DNA of 64,000 nucleotides from Petrosia ficiformis (lineage: Eukaryota; Porifera; Demospongiae; Haplosclerida; Petrosiidae): assembly GCA_947044365.1 (NCBI GenBank), contig OX345636.1, positions 46,749,037-46,813,036 of the forward strand, given 5' to 3'. The translations under genes and the position numbers were made by a program. The notes beneath the pieces were generated by a model, which saw nothing but the letters and a program-made list of their open reading frames with translations, was not told where the DNA came from and made no database searches. Position 1 is the stretch's first letter; each line of letters starts with the position of its first letter. Of the stretch, positions 1 to 13,400 are shown piece after piece.

Positions 1-1183
1 TGCCAAATTGCAGCGGAATCGTTTTGTTTGCCCCAGTTGCTGTCAAAAGAGGGAGAACACTGCATTGAAACCATAGAGTACCAGTAAGCAATTTGCTAGA
101 AGTAGTACTCCATGTCAGAAAAGGCGCCAAGTTTAAGGTACAGAAAGTGAAAAGTGGCCAAGATATGTGCAGCGGAGCCACCAGTGTTGGAAATGGGAAG
201 AATAGTAAAAAAACATGTTCAGTCCTCATACAGTGAAATTGTAGACTTAGTTGCCATTGTTATTTCTTCGAATGTAGAGCCTCAATGAACGATAATTAAT
301 GTATTATATACATGTTATATTAGTAAAATACCAATAATAGTTTGTTTGCAGTATTGTCATATTCTACATAAGATTAATTGCCACATAAGTAATTGAGATA
401 TGATGAAATTTTGATGGACTTGTTGGCCAACCCTATGCTAGTGGTGTAATTGTTAACATTAACTAAAACTAAAACTATTTTGTATGAGTTCAATATAATT
501 ACTTGTTAAACCCAATGCTATAATTAAATGCGTCTTTAATGATTGCTGTTAAAATTTGGTTGACTATGTATATTTATTATCAGTATAAAGGTTCATGACT
601 ATATTACTTTGATAAGCCTTAGAGGACTGAGCTACTTTTTCAAAATTCTTCCCATTTCCAACACTGGCGACTCTATTACCTATATTTTGGCCATCATTCA
701 CTTTCTTTACCCTAAACTTTGCTTCTTTTCTGACATGGAGTACTACTTTTACCAACTTGCTTACTGGGACTCGAAAATCTCCAAGCACTTCGTAGGATTA
801 AATCATATGCAGTGCTCTCTCTCTTTTGACTGGAACAGGGGCAAACAAAATGACCCTACTACATGTTGACACAAGCTACACCTAAGACTTCAGGTTTTAC
901 AGCAAGGGAAATGCCTCAGGTACCGACCAGAGTGCGTGGACGGGACCACTGAAACCGCAAATTGCGTGGGCGGTGAGGCAACAAAGCCCCCTTTTGAACC
1001 CCATTAATGGGGGGACACCCCCTTTAAAATTCCCGCCGTACTCATTTTTTAGGCCAAAAAAGGCCAAAAAAACATCAATCATCACCAATTACAACCATTT
1101 GGAGTGCTTTGTAATGCTAGGAACACACCCCAAACCACGTAGGGATCAAATGTCACATATGTGACATCAGTCCTCTAAGGGTT
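1..1183. repeat. Foldback repeat in A-domain intron, copy 1 (left part cut off)
   Basis: Right-hand portion of the foldback element seen complete at 3725-5197. The left arm (about 1-290) and right arm (about 620-1183) are inverted relative to each other, for example gtgttggaaatgggaag against cttcccatttccaacac. The right end carries tgtgacatcagtcctctaag. No coding exon is seen before 1295. Confidence 0.75.
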
Positions 1184-1294
1184 AAATTAATGCATGCTTC
1201 ATAATTAAAAATCTTTTCCGTGGGATATAAATAATTATCTTATTATTCATTAATTTTGAATAGTACTGTGTATTAATTTTTTCTTTTTATCCAG

Positions 1295-1434
1295 TTATGG
1301 CAATGATGGATTACCAGCAGTTATAGATGATCTGTCCTGTTATTACAGCACTTACTTGACCATATTTCAATGTAGTTATAGTACAAGTGTTAGTAGCTCA
1401 TGTACAAGTGACAATGATGTTTCTGTTAGCTGCT
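1295..1434 (+). CDS. Second half of an A-type SRCR domain (gene 1)
   Basis: The exon reads YGNDGLPAVIDDLSC, then TIFQC and DNDVSVSC. It supplies the last four cysteines of a six-cysteine SRCR domain. The acceptor is a pyrimidine tract ending in ccag and the donor is gtaagt. It begins in phase 2 and ends in phase 1, as in the four parallel exons at 5319, 9300, 16719 and 49419. The matching first-half exon must lie left of the window, because the DNA from 1 to 1294 corresponds to the A-domain intron seen in later units. Confidence 0.85.
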
Positions 1435-4400
1435 GTAAGTTTGTAACACAGTAAACTGAAACATACTAGCTATATACAAAACACTAATAAACATCTAAAT
1501 CTCATGAATATCATTATGTGGTTAATTAGGGCCTTCCCAGTATTCATAAACGAAAAAAATATTATACTATGGACTATACAGATCTATAGTTTATTGTGAA
1601 ACAGATTATTTCATGAAGGGTATAAAATAATGTATAATGTGGCTTAGACACTTTGAGTCAATGAATTACTGCATGATTAATGGTGAAATGACCCCATAAA
1701 AAATTATAATTTTGATTGACTAACACAACACCTTTGCAATTTTATAACAATAATATTCAACTATCTTGAGGATATCAATTGCTACATGTTTTAATATTGA
1801 TTTTATGTTTATATTAAATACTTGTATTGATTGACCTCTATAGATACCACACGTATATGGAACAGCCCTTATGTTGGTCAAATTCGACTCGCTAGAGGGA
1901 CGCATTCTAACCAGGGACTTCTTGAAGTATATTGCAATGATGAGTGGGGGACTGTATGTGATGATACATTTGACAGTACTGATGCTAGTGTTGTATGCAG
2001 ACAGCTTGGTTATAGTTCTTATTATAGCTATGATCATTTGTCTATGTAAGTGAATAAAATTAAACCAGTTGTATGTGTATACTAGGCTTGTTGTAATTAG
2101 CTTTTCTAATCAATAATAATTGGAACTCCAAGGTCATGTGCAGTTTGCATATTTTGTAATTAAAGTGGAGGATAATTTCGTATAATAAGTTACAAACATA
2201 CAACTAGATGTTCTGAGAACATGTTATACACCATGCAATTTATATTGTGAACATGTGTTAATTATATGAAGGCATGACTCACCAACAAATGGTGGACTTT
2301 CCTTAACTGATAATAAGAAAACTGAAGAATAACAGACACTGTGAACTGCATTAGCCTCTGCAAGACATCCATCCGTCTCTTCCTAGCTAACTACAAACTA
2401 CTACAAAGTACTTTTATGAACTTTTTTTTGCGTAATACATGGAGAGACAGACAGACAAACAGAACTAATCACTTACCTACACAACATAATTATTAGGATT
2501 ACTAATTAACTAGAAATATAAGTACAACTAGCCTGGTATATGTAATTTTTTTTAAGGAATATGACTCAATTTCTACGTTTTCAGTGCTGGTAATGCTTCT
2601 CAGCCAATCTGGTTAGATAATGTTCAGTGTTCTAGTTCCTCAACATCCTGTCTTGCTTACTGTGAAACTTGTCCTTCTTCTGAGTATGACAATTGTGTCC
2701 ATTCTGAAGATATAACTGTTGAATGTTGTAAGTTATAAATACATATTTTCACAAATTGAATTGAAATTCAACAGATTAATCACTTTCTTTTAAAATACAC
2801 AAAGTAATGTCATTAGACTCATTACAGTTACCTTTTCATTTACAGCAATCAGCACATTTGGTTCAGTTAGTACAAGAGTGTCAACATGTACCAATGCAGA
2901 CACTGGAGCTACAGACACCAATGGTTAGTTAGTGTATATTAAATATAATTATGTATTCTACCATGTTAATAATGCTCAATAAACAACTCTACTGAATTAC
3001 TACAACATGTTAATAAATATCTACAACATTATCTACAATAATTATAATTATGTGTTTACTAGAGTAACCAATTAATAGTCTGATGAAGTTAATAACTTAA
3101 AGTTTAAAATGTTCATTATTATGTGTAATTAATAGAATATTATATACTATACTAAAGTAAACCAAAAAAGGATTATTATAATTATTAATTCATATTTTCT
3201 GCAAAAAATTAGTAATAATGTATAATGGTAAGGCAATTGCTCATTTATTGTAATCTTCATGCATTACAATAATACAATTATTATAATCAGTCAATCGATT
3301 TAATTACACTGGATAATTACGATACATTATAATTAAATAATGATCGACAACGTAATTATTGTGGCATGAATAATTAAATATTTAATAATTAATTACAATG
3401 GTGTTAATTATTTATATACATGTAGGACCAAGTAGTGTTGGAGCAATACGGCTACTGAATAGTGGTAGCACATCACTGTATAACACAGCTGGTCGTGTTC
3501 AAGTATGGTATGGTGGACAGTGGGGTAACATATGTCATAGGAATGCTGCATACTTTGGATATGATGAAGCAGATGTAGTGTGTCATCAACTTGGTTGGAG
3601 TGGTTCTTCATCATACAGTACTGGACAGTATGATAGGTTAGTTGTATAGAATAACTTATCATTTGTGATAGTGTAGGGTTGTGTGACATTGACCTAATGA
3701 TATTTAGATTATGTATCCTTAATTAATGACTGATGTCACAAATATGTAATATTTAACTCCTATGCACTTTCGAGTGTGTTCCTAGCGTTACAAAGCACTC
3801 CAAATGTTCGCAATTGGTTTCAGTGATAAGCCCATGAAAATGATGACGAGCTTTCGGCCACACTTTGGCCTAAATATAGAGTATGGCAGATGTCCGTCTG
3901 TTGAGGGGAGTCGGAAGGGGGCACAGCCCCTCACCACCCACTCAATATATCAGTGACCTCACCCAAGCAATCTGGTGGGTAGTTGAGACATTTCTCTTAC
4001 TATAAAACCCAATATAGTGGGTGTAGATGGTGCCAACTTGCAGAGGGGTCGTATTGATTGCCCCAGTTGCTGTCAAAGAGAGAGAACACTGCATTGAAAC
4101 CATCGAGTAGCAGTAAGCAATTTGATAGAAATAGTACTCCATGTCAGAAAAGGTGCCAAGTTTGAGGTACAGAAAGTGAAAAGTGGCCAAGATATGTGCA
4201 GCAGAGCCACCAGTGTTGGAAATGGGAAGAATAGTAAAAAACATGTTCAGTCCTCATACAGTAGACTTAGTTGCCATTGTTATTTCTTCGAATGTAGAGC
4301 CTCAATAAACGATAATTAATGTATTATATACATGTTATATTAGTAAAATACCAATAATAGTTTGTTTGCAGTATTGTCATATTCTACATAAGATTAATTG

Positions 4401-7400
4401 CCACATAAGTAATTATGATATAATGACATTTTAATGGACTTGTTGGCCAACCCTATGCTAGTGGTGTAATTGTTAACATTAACTAAAACTAAAACTATTT
4501 TTGTATGAGTTAAATATAATTAATTGTTAAACCCAAAGCTACAATTAAATGCGTCTTTAATGATTGCTGTTAAAATTTGGTTGACTATGTATATTTATTA
4601 TCAGTATAAAGGTTCATGACTATATTACTTTGATAACCCTTAGAGGACTGAGCTTGTTTTTCCCATTTCCAACACTGGCGACTCTATTGCCTATATTTTG
4701 GCCACCATTCACTTTCTTTACCCTAAACTTTGCTCCTTTTCAGACATGGAGTACTACTTTTACCAACTTGCTTACCGGGACTCGAAAGTCTCAAAGCACT
4801 TAGTAGGATTAAATGAAATGTAGTGCTCTCCCTCTTTTGACTGGAACAGGGGCAAACAAAATGACCCCACTGCATGTTGGCACCAGCTACACTCAAGACT
4901 TCAGGTTTTACAGCAAGGGAAATGCCTCAGGTGCCCAGCAGAGCGTGTGGACGGGGCCACTGAAACCACAAATTGCGTGGGCGGCGAGGCAACAAAGCCC
5001 CCTTCAGAACCCCCATTAATGGGGGGACACCCCCTTTAAAATTCCCGCCATGCTCATTATTTAGGCAAAAGGGCAGCCGAAAAACCATCAACCATCACCA
5101 ATTACAACCATTTGGAGTGCTTTGTAATGGTAGGAACACACCCCAAACCACGTAGGGGTCAAATGTCACATATGTGACATCAGTCCTCTAAGGATTAAAT
5201 TAATAATGATTACTATGCATGCATGCTTCATAATTAAAAATCTTTTCCTCGGGATATAAATAATTATCTTATTATTCATTTGAATAGTACTGTATATTAA
5301 TTTTATCTTTTTATCTAGTTATGGCAATGATGAATTACCAGCAGTTATAGATGATCTGTCCTGTTTTTACAGCACTTACTTGACCATATTTCAATGTAGT
5401 TATAGTACAAGTGTTAGTAGCTTATGTACAAGTGACAATGATGTTTCTGTTAACTGCTGTAAGTTTGTAACATAGTAAACTGAAACATACTAGCTATAAA
5501 CAAAACACTAAATAAAGATCTAAATCTCATGAATATCATTATGTGGTTAATTAGGGCCTTCCCAATATTCATAAACGAAAAAAATATTATACTATGGACT
5601 ATACAGATCTATAGTTTATTGTGAAACAGATTATTTCATGAAGGGTATAAAATAATGTATAATGTGGCTTAGACACTTTGAGTCAATGAATTACTGCATG
5701 ATTAATGGTGAAATGACCCCATAAAAAATTATAATTTTGATTGACTAACACAAATACCTTTGCAATTTTATAACAATAATATTCAACTATCTTGAGGATA
5801 TTATGTGCTACATGTTTTAATATTGATTTTATGTTTATATTAAATACTTGTATTGATTGACCTTCTCTGTAGATACCACACGTATATGGAACAACCCTTA
5901 TGTTGGTCAAATTCGACTCGCTAGAGGGACGTATTCTAACCAGGGACTTCTTGAAGTATATTGCAATGATGAGTGGGGGACTGTATGTGATGATACATTT
6001 GACAGTACTGATGCTAGTGTTGTATGCAGACAGCTTGGTTATAGTGCTTATTATAGCTATGATCATTTGTCTATGTAAGTGAATAAAATTAAACCAGTTG
6101 TACGTGTATACTAGGCTTGTTGTAATTAGCTTTTCTAATCAATAATAATTGGAACTACAAGGTCATGTGCAGTTTGCATATTTTGTAATTAAAGTGGAGG
6201 ATAATTTCGTATAATAAATTACAAACATGCAACTAGATGTTCTGAGAACATGTTATACACCATGCAATTTATATTGTGAACATGTGTTAATTATATGAAG
6301 GCATGACTCACCAAAAAATGGTGGACTTTCCTTAACTGATAATAAGAAAACTGAAGAATAACAGACACTGGGAACTGTATTAACCTCTGCAAGACATCCA
6401 TCCGTCTCTTCCTAGCTAACTACAAACTACTACAAAGTACTTTTCTGAATTGTTTTTGCGTAATACAAGGAAAGACAGACAAACGAACAGAACTAATCAC
6501 TTAGCTACACAACATAATTATTAAGATTACTAATTAATTACAATTAATAAGTACAACTAGTCTGGTATATGTCATTTTTTTTAAGGAATATGACTCAATT
6601 TCTACGTTTTCAGTGCTGGTAATGCTTCTCAGCCAATCTGGTTAGATAATGTTCAGTGTTCTAGTTCCTCAACATCCTGTCTTGCTTATTGTGAAACATG
6701 TCCTTTTTCTGAGTATGACAATTGTGTCCATTCTGAAGATATAACTGTTGAATGTTGTAAGTTATAAATACATATTTTCACAAATTGAATTGAAATTCAA
6801 CAGATTAATCACTTTCTTTTAAAATACACAAAGTAATGTCATTAGACTCATTACAGTTACCTTTTCATTTACAGCAATCAGCACATTTGGTTCAGTTAGT
6901 ACAAGAGAGTCAACATGTACCAATGCAGACACTGGAGCTACAGACACCAATGGTTAGTTAGTGTATATTAAATATAATTATGTATTCTACCATGTTAATA
7001 ATGCTCAATAAACAACTCTACTGAATTACTACAACATGTTAATAAATATCTACAACATTATCTACAATAATTACAATTATGTGTTTACTAGAGTCACCAA
7101 TTAATAGTCTGATGAAGTTAATAACTTAAAGTTTAAAATGTTCATTATTATGTGTAATTAATAGAATATTATACACTATACTAAAGTAAACTAGAAAAGG
7201 ATTATTATAATTATTAATTCATATTTTCTGCACAAAATTATTAATAATGTATAATGGTAAGGCAATTACTCATTTATTGTAATCTTCATACATTACAATA
7301 ATACAATTATTATAATCAGTCAATCGATTTAATTACACAGGATAATTAAGATACATTATAATTAAATATTTAATAATTAATTACAATGGTGTTAATTATT

Positions 7401-10400
7401 TATATACATGTAGGACCAAGTAGTGTTGGAGCAATACGACTACTGAATAGTGGTAGCACATCACTGTATAACACAGCTGGTCGTGTTCAAGTATGGTATG
7501 GTGGACAGTGGGGTAACATATGTCATAGGAATGCATACTTTGGATATGATGAAGCAGATGTAGTGTGTCATCAACTTGGTTGGAGTGGTTCTTCATCATA
7601 CAGTACCGAAGAGTATGATAGGTTAGCTGTATAGAATAACTAATCATTAGTGATGGTGTAGGGTTGTGTGACATTGACCTGATGTATTAAGTAAATATTT
7701 AGATTATGTATTCTTAATTAATTAACGCTAATGGCTTAAAGGACTGATGTCACAAATATGTAATATTGAACTCTTATGCACTTTCGAGTGTGTTCCATGA
7801 AAATGACGACTAGTTTTCGTCCACACTTTGGCCTAAATATAAAGTATGGCAGATGTCCGTCTGTTGATGGGGGTCAGAAGGGGGCACAGCCCCTCACCAC
7901 CCACTCAATATATCAGTGACCCCACCCAAGCAATCTGGTGGGTAGTTGAGACATTTCTCTGGCTATAAAACCCAATATCGTGGGTGTAGCTGGTGCCAAC
8001 TTACAGAGGGGTCATATTGTTTGTCCCAGTTGCTGTCAAAGAGGGAGAACACTGCATTGAAACCATCGAGTAGCAGTAAGCAATTTGATAGAAGTAGTAC
8101 TCCATGTCAGAAAAGGTGCCAAGTTTGAGGTACAGAAAGTGAAAAGTGGCCAAGATATGTGCAGCGGAGCCACCAGTGTTGGAAATGGGAAGAATAGTAA
8201 AAAAACATGTTCAGTCCTCATACAGTGAAATTGTAGACTTAGTTGCCATTGTTATTTCTTCGAATGTAGAGCCTCAATGAACGATAATTAATGTATTATA
8301 TACATTTTATATTAGTAAAATACCAATAATAGTTTGTTTGCAGTATTGTCATATTCTACATAAGATTAATTGCCACATAAGTAATTATGATATAATGAAA
8401 TTTTGATGGACTTGTTGGCCAACCCTATGCTAGTGGTGTAATTGTTAACATTAACTGAAACTAAAACTATTTTGTATGAGTTAATTGCTAAACCCAACCC
8501 TATAATTAAAAAAAGTCTTTAATGATTGCTGTTAAAATTTGGTTGACTATGTATATTTATTACCAGTATAAAGGTTCATGACTATATTACTTTGATAATT
8601 CTTAAAAGACTGAGCTTGTTTTACAAAATTCTTCCCATTTCCAACACTGGCGACTCTATTGCCTATATTTTGGCCACTGTTCACTTTCTTTACCCTAAAC
8701 TTGGCTCCTTTTCAGACATGGAGTACTACTTTTACCAACTTGCTTACCGGGACTCGAAAGTCTCCAAGCACTTAGTAGGATTAAATCAAATGCAGTGCTC
8801 TCCCTCTTTTGACTGGAACAGGGACAAACAAAATGACGCCACTGCATGTTGGCACCAGCTACACCCAAGACTTCAGGTTTTACAGCAAGGGAAATGCCTC
8901 AGGTGCCCACCAGAGCACGTTGGCGAAATCACTGAAACCACAAATTGCGTGGGCGGCGAGGCGACAAAGCCCCCTTCTGAACCCCCATTAATGGGGCGAC
9001 ACCCCCTTTAAAATTCCCGCCGTACTCATTATTTAAGCTAAAGTGATGCTGAAAAACCATCAGCCATCACCAATTACAAGCATTTGGAGTGCTTTGTAAT
9101 TCTAGAAACACACCCCAAACCACGTAGGGGTCAAATGTCACATATGTGACATCAGTCCTCAAGGGTTAAATTAATAATGATTACTATGCATGCATACTTC
9201 ATAATTAAAAATCTTTTCCTTGGGATATAAATAATTATCTTATTATTCAATTTGTTCAATTGAATAGTTCTGTATAATTAATTTTTTATTTTTATCCAGT
9301 TATGGCAATGATGGATTACCAGCAGTTATAGATGATCTGTCCTGTTTTTACAGCACTTACTTGACCATATTTCAATGTAGTTATAGTACAAGTGTTAGTA
9401 GCTTATGTACAAGTGACAATGATGTTTCTGTTAACTGCTGTAAGTTTGTAACACAATAAACTGAAAAAGTACTAGCTATATACAAAATAAAGATCTAAAT
9501 CTCTGCATATCATTATGTGGTTAATTAGGTTCTTCCCAATATTCATATACGAAAACATATTATACTATGGATTATACAGATCTATAGTTTATTGTGAAAG
9601 AGATTATTTCATGAAGGGTATAAAATAATGTATAATGTGGGTTAGACACTTTGAGTCAATCAATTACTCTACTCCATGATTAATTGTGAAAATGACAACA
9701 TAAAAAAATTATAATTTTGATTGACTAACACAATACCTTTGCAATTTTATACACAATAATATTCAACTATCTTGAGGATATCATGTGCTACATATTTTGA
9801 TATTGATATTAAATACTTGTATTGATTGACTTTCTCTATAGATACCACACGTATATGGAACAACCCTTATGTTGGGCACATTCGACTCGCTAGAGGAACG
9901 TATTCTAACCAGGGACTTCTTGAAGTATATTGCAATGATCAGTGGGGGACTGTATGTGATAATTCATTTGACAGTAATGATGCTAGTGTTGTATGCAAAC
10001 AGCTTGGTTATAGTTCTTCCTATGATTATGATCATTTGTCTATGTAAGTGAATAAAATTAAACCTGATGTATGTGTATACTAGGCTTGTTGTAATTAGCT
10101 TTTCTAATCAATAATAATTGGAACTCCAAGGTCATGTGCAGTTTGCATATTTTGTAATTAAAGTGGATGACAATTTCATACTGTAAGTTACAGACTTGCA
10201 ACTAGATGTTCTGAGAACATGTTATATGCCATGTAATTTTTATTGTGAACATGTTAATTATACAAGAATAATAAAAAAACATTTCTAATAAAATGAAAGA
10301 AGATGTGGGAATGTCAAAACCGAAAAAGCATGTGACAGTTAGGGTGGGACCCAAAATTAAACAAACCACTTCCATATAACCCTACACAAGTACAGCTCTT

Positions 10401-13400
10401 TGTATTTTGCTTTATAAGTACTTATGTAGGGTTATATGGAAGTGGTTTATTTAATTTTGGGTTTCACCCTAACCTTGTTCGCATACTTTTTGGGTTTTGA
10501 CATCCCTACATCTTCTTTCATTTTATTTGGAAATGTTTTTTATTATTCTTGTTTCCGTTGTTTTTTTTTTCTGAATGGTCTGATTATTTTTTGTGGATTG
10601 CAGAAATACTGGTGTAAGTTATATATCATACGACATCATTCATTCAGAAATGCATTAAAGTGTGTTCATCAATGAAGGTCAGTCTTTTATATATATCAAA
10701 TTGATTATGATTCTCTTTCACTTACAGATGGATGTCACTTACAGAACTACCGTATAGCCGGAAATGTTTGCGGGGAATTAAATTTTGAGAAATTCGCGAA
10801 TCATTAGAAATCGCAAACATAAGTTCCGCAAAAAATTAATAATAATTAAATAATTTTTATTAAATATAATAATTATTATTTTTACACAAAATAGAATAAA
10901 ATAAAATTGTACTAATAAACACTTAGCTACGGGGCACATGTGCCCAGGATGGACGCGGTATTACCTTTTTGTATTGCCACAGATATACGTTGAAATAAAT
11001 ATTTCTTGATTAACTTCATGCACGTGACTGTCTACGTCTAGATTCTAGAACGAGGACTCGTGAGTAGTATGTCTCTATTGAACTACTTTAAGAAACAGAC
11101 TTCGGCCTCTTCTCAGAGCCACAGCCAGGGAATTCTGACACCAAAAGAACGAAAAAAAGTCGATGAGTGTGTGAAGCGAGTGTTAGAAAGTCATGATTCG
11201 AGGAAGTGGCCCTACCAAAGCAGCAAGGCATTTTACGAAAGGTTTGGGGCGTAATATAAACGAGTCAACAGCAAGAAAGCTAAGGTCGGAGTATTTGAAG
11301 GAGTTAACACTTGTGAAAGAACGTGACACTGCCGGCCAAGTGGTTGCCCTAACAACAAAATGCCAAGGAAGACCACTACTTCTCGGAAAAGAGTTGGACG
11401 GTATTGTACAAGAGTATACAAAAGGGTTGAGAAAGAACAAGGCAATAGTGAATACTAGTATTGTGATGGCAGTTGCTGAAGGTGTTCTTCTCAGCAAAGA
11501 TCCTTCAAAGCTTGGCTCAAATGGGGGGCAAATTGTGATCACCAAAGCTTGGGCAAAGTCAATTTTGGGAAGAATGGGGTATCGTAAAAGAAAAGGTACA
11601 AATGCTGGAAAGATTTCAGTAGCTCACCAATAATTTAGAATATTTCATAACTGAACAATAATTAAGGGACTGTATAGAAGTAAACATTCTACAGAATAAC
11701 TGATAACACTGAATTACAGGGAATCAACTGATAGAAGGGAGCACTATACAGAGTCAAATTATTACTGAATAACAGGGAACGGACTAAAGGAACGCTGTTC
11801 AAAGCATTTTATCAAATGAGGTCGCATACTTTCCTGATCAAAGCTTTTCGGTTCACACCAATGAACTAAAGAAACACAATTAGCAATTGCGAACAGTCCA
11901 CAGTCATTATATCCTTTTTGTCTTGGGCTATTATGAAGTTCAAATGAAGCTTCTTGACCAAACAAGCTTCTTATGAGGTGTATCGTTTGTTCATCAACAT
12001 TGAAGTGAAGGGAATCATATATTTTAACATGGTTAGGCGAATTGAGCATTGATATACCATTCTGCTTTGCCAACAGTAATGTACACCGTAATCCATTAAG
12101 ACTTGGAAATTGCTTTTTCAAAATTTCCAGAGCAAAGTTGATGTGTTTATCAGTTAATTGCCCTCTGGAAGAAATAACGCTTTTTTCTTCTTCATTCAGA
12201 TGATAACGGGCATTAATACATATCCACAAACATGAGGCAAGACTAATGCTAGTGTCAATTTTCCTTCTTTTACATGCTAGTTCTTCAGCTGGATGAATTA
12301 TGGGTAACACCAATTTCTTTATTTTTGTTACGAATGCGTTTTGACCTTTAAACATTAGCTTGCAGGGAACTTCGAGACCTCCTTGGGGTAAATCAGCTGA
12401 AAAACGCCTACCTGCAGTAACTATACAATTTATAGTATCATTTGCTCTCAAGAAAAGAGAACAGGCGGCGGAGATTTTCCTTAGCACATGGCCAACAATC
12501 ATGTCACGGTCTTTTATAACACAGACAGCGTACGGATCCTAGGTATTGTCGGTCTCTCTGTTACACTCGAGACTCTCTCCTACATACGAAGTCCACAGGT
12601 TCTTATAAATATAGTATCCTCTTATACAGCTCTCTATCTCGTATTCAGATTCCATTTGCTTGCGTGTTCACACGCAGTAGCAGATTTAGGGTGGTTCCGT
12701 CCCCCCCCGACCAAGAAATTCATTCAAACTTTCCAATTTAAACAAAGCACATTATCAAGCAAAATAAGGACAAAGGCACAATAACACTAGTCATACTTAC
12801 CTTTCCTTTAAGAAGCTCACGAGAAAAACAGATTTTCTTTTTGTAACTAGTGAAAGTAAAGCATCACTGATAGTCAATCAGCTCGTTCTTCTGTATGGCT
12901 TTCGCTGTTTCAAATTATAATTAAAAAGAGAATTTCCCTAACCGTTCATCATGCAAACACGTGTATTAATTTATTAAAATGGGCGTAAATATGCCCACCG
13001 GAAGTGGGCGTGGTCAATTCCGCCACGTGCTTCTGGCGGGGTGAACTGGAACCTACTTTCTAGATCTGCCACCGACACGTTTGTACTATACTCGTGTGTG
13101 TACATATGCACGAGGACGAATATGTGCGGGGTTACGTAGTTTATGATTATTAATAATCGAGTACCGCAGGCTAGGCTTTGCAAAATTTAAATTCGCAAAA
13201 TTGAAAAAATTCAGCAAATTGCAAAATTTTTGTTCGCAAACATTTCCGGCTGTACGGTCTCTGCAGTCCTATAAGAAGTAGTGTCAGTCACTGTCAACAA
13301 TTCACTATTCCAATGCTTATTATAGTATATAATATTATTATACAATGGCTTTAATATTAATATTCAGAATGTATTTCCTCACAAATTTTATTATGATTCC

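Larger units (their letters stand above)
10749..13258. mobile_element. DNA transposon (~2.5 kb) with terminal inverted repeats, decayed
   Basis: The left end accgtatagccggaaatg and the right end catttccggctgtacggt are inverted repeats with one mismatch in 18 bp. The element interrupts the composite repeat. Inside are a plus-strand N-terminal transposase fragment (11060-11633) and a minus-strand Ulp1-like protease fragment (11762-12502). No full catalytic domain was found, so it is probably inactive. I could not make out a clear target duplication. The remaining sequence, 12503-13200, shows no recognisable gene. Confidence 0.7.

Noticed and set aside
1720..2037. Minus-strand frames opposite the SRCR exons (also 5683-6066, 19099-19371, 54644-54859)
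   Set aside because: They are antisense shadows of conserved SRCR exons, similar to each other only because the plus-strand exons are.
8592..9011. 139-codon open frame in the foldback right arm
   Set aside because: The same segment in other copies (about 620, 4640, 48790) is interrupted, it lies in an intron, and the protein shows no domain. Chance frame.
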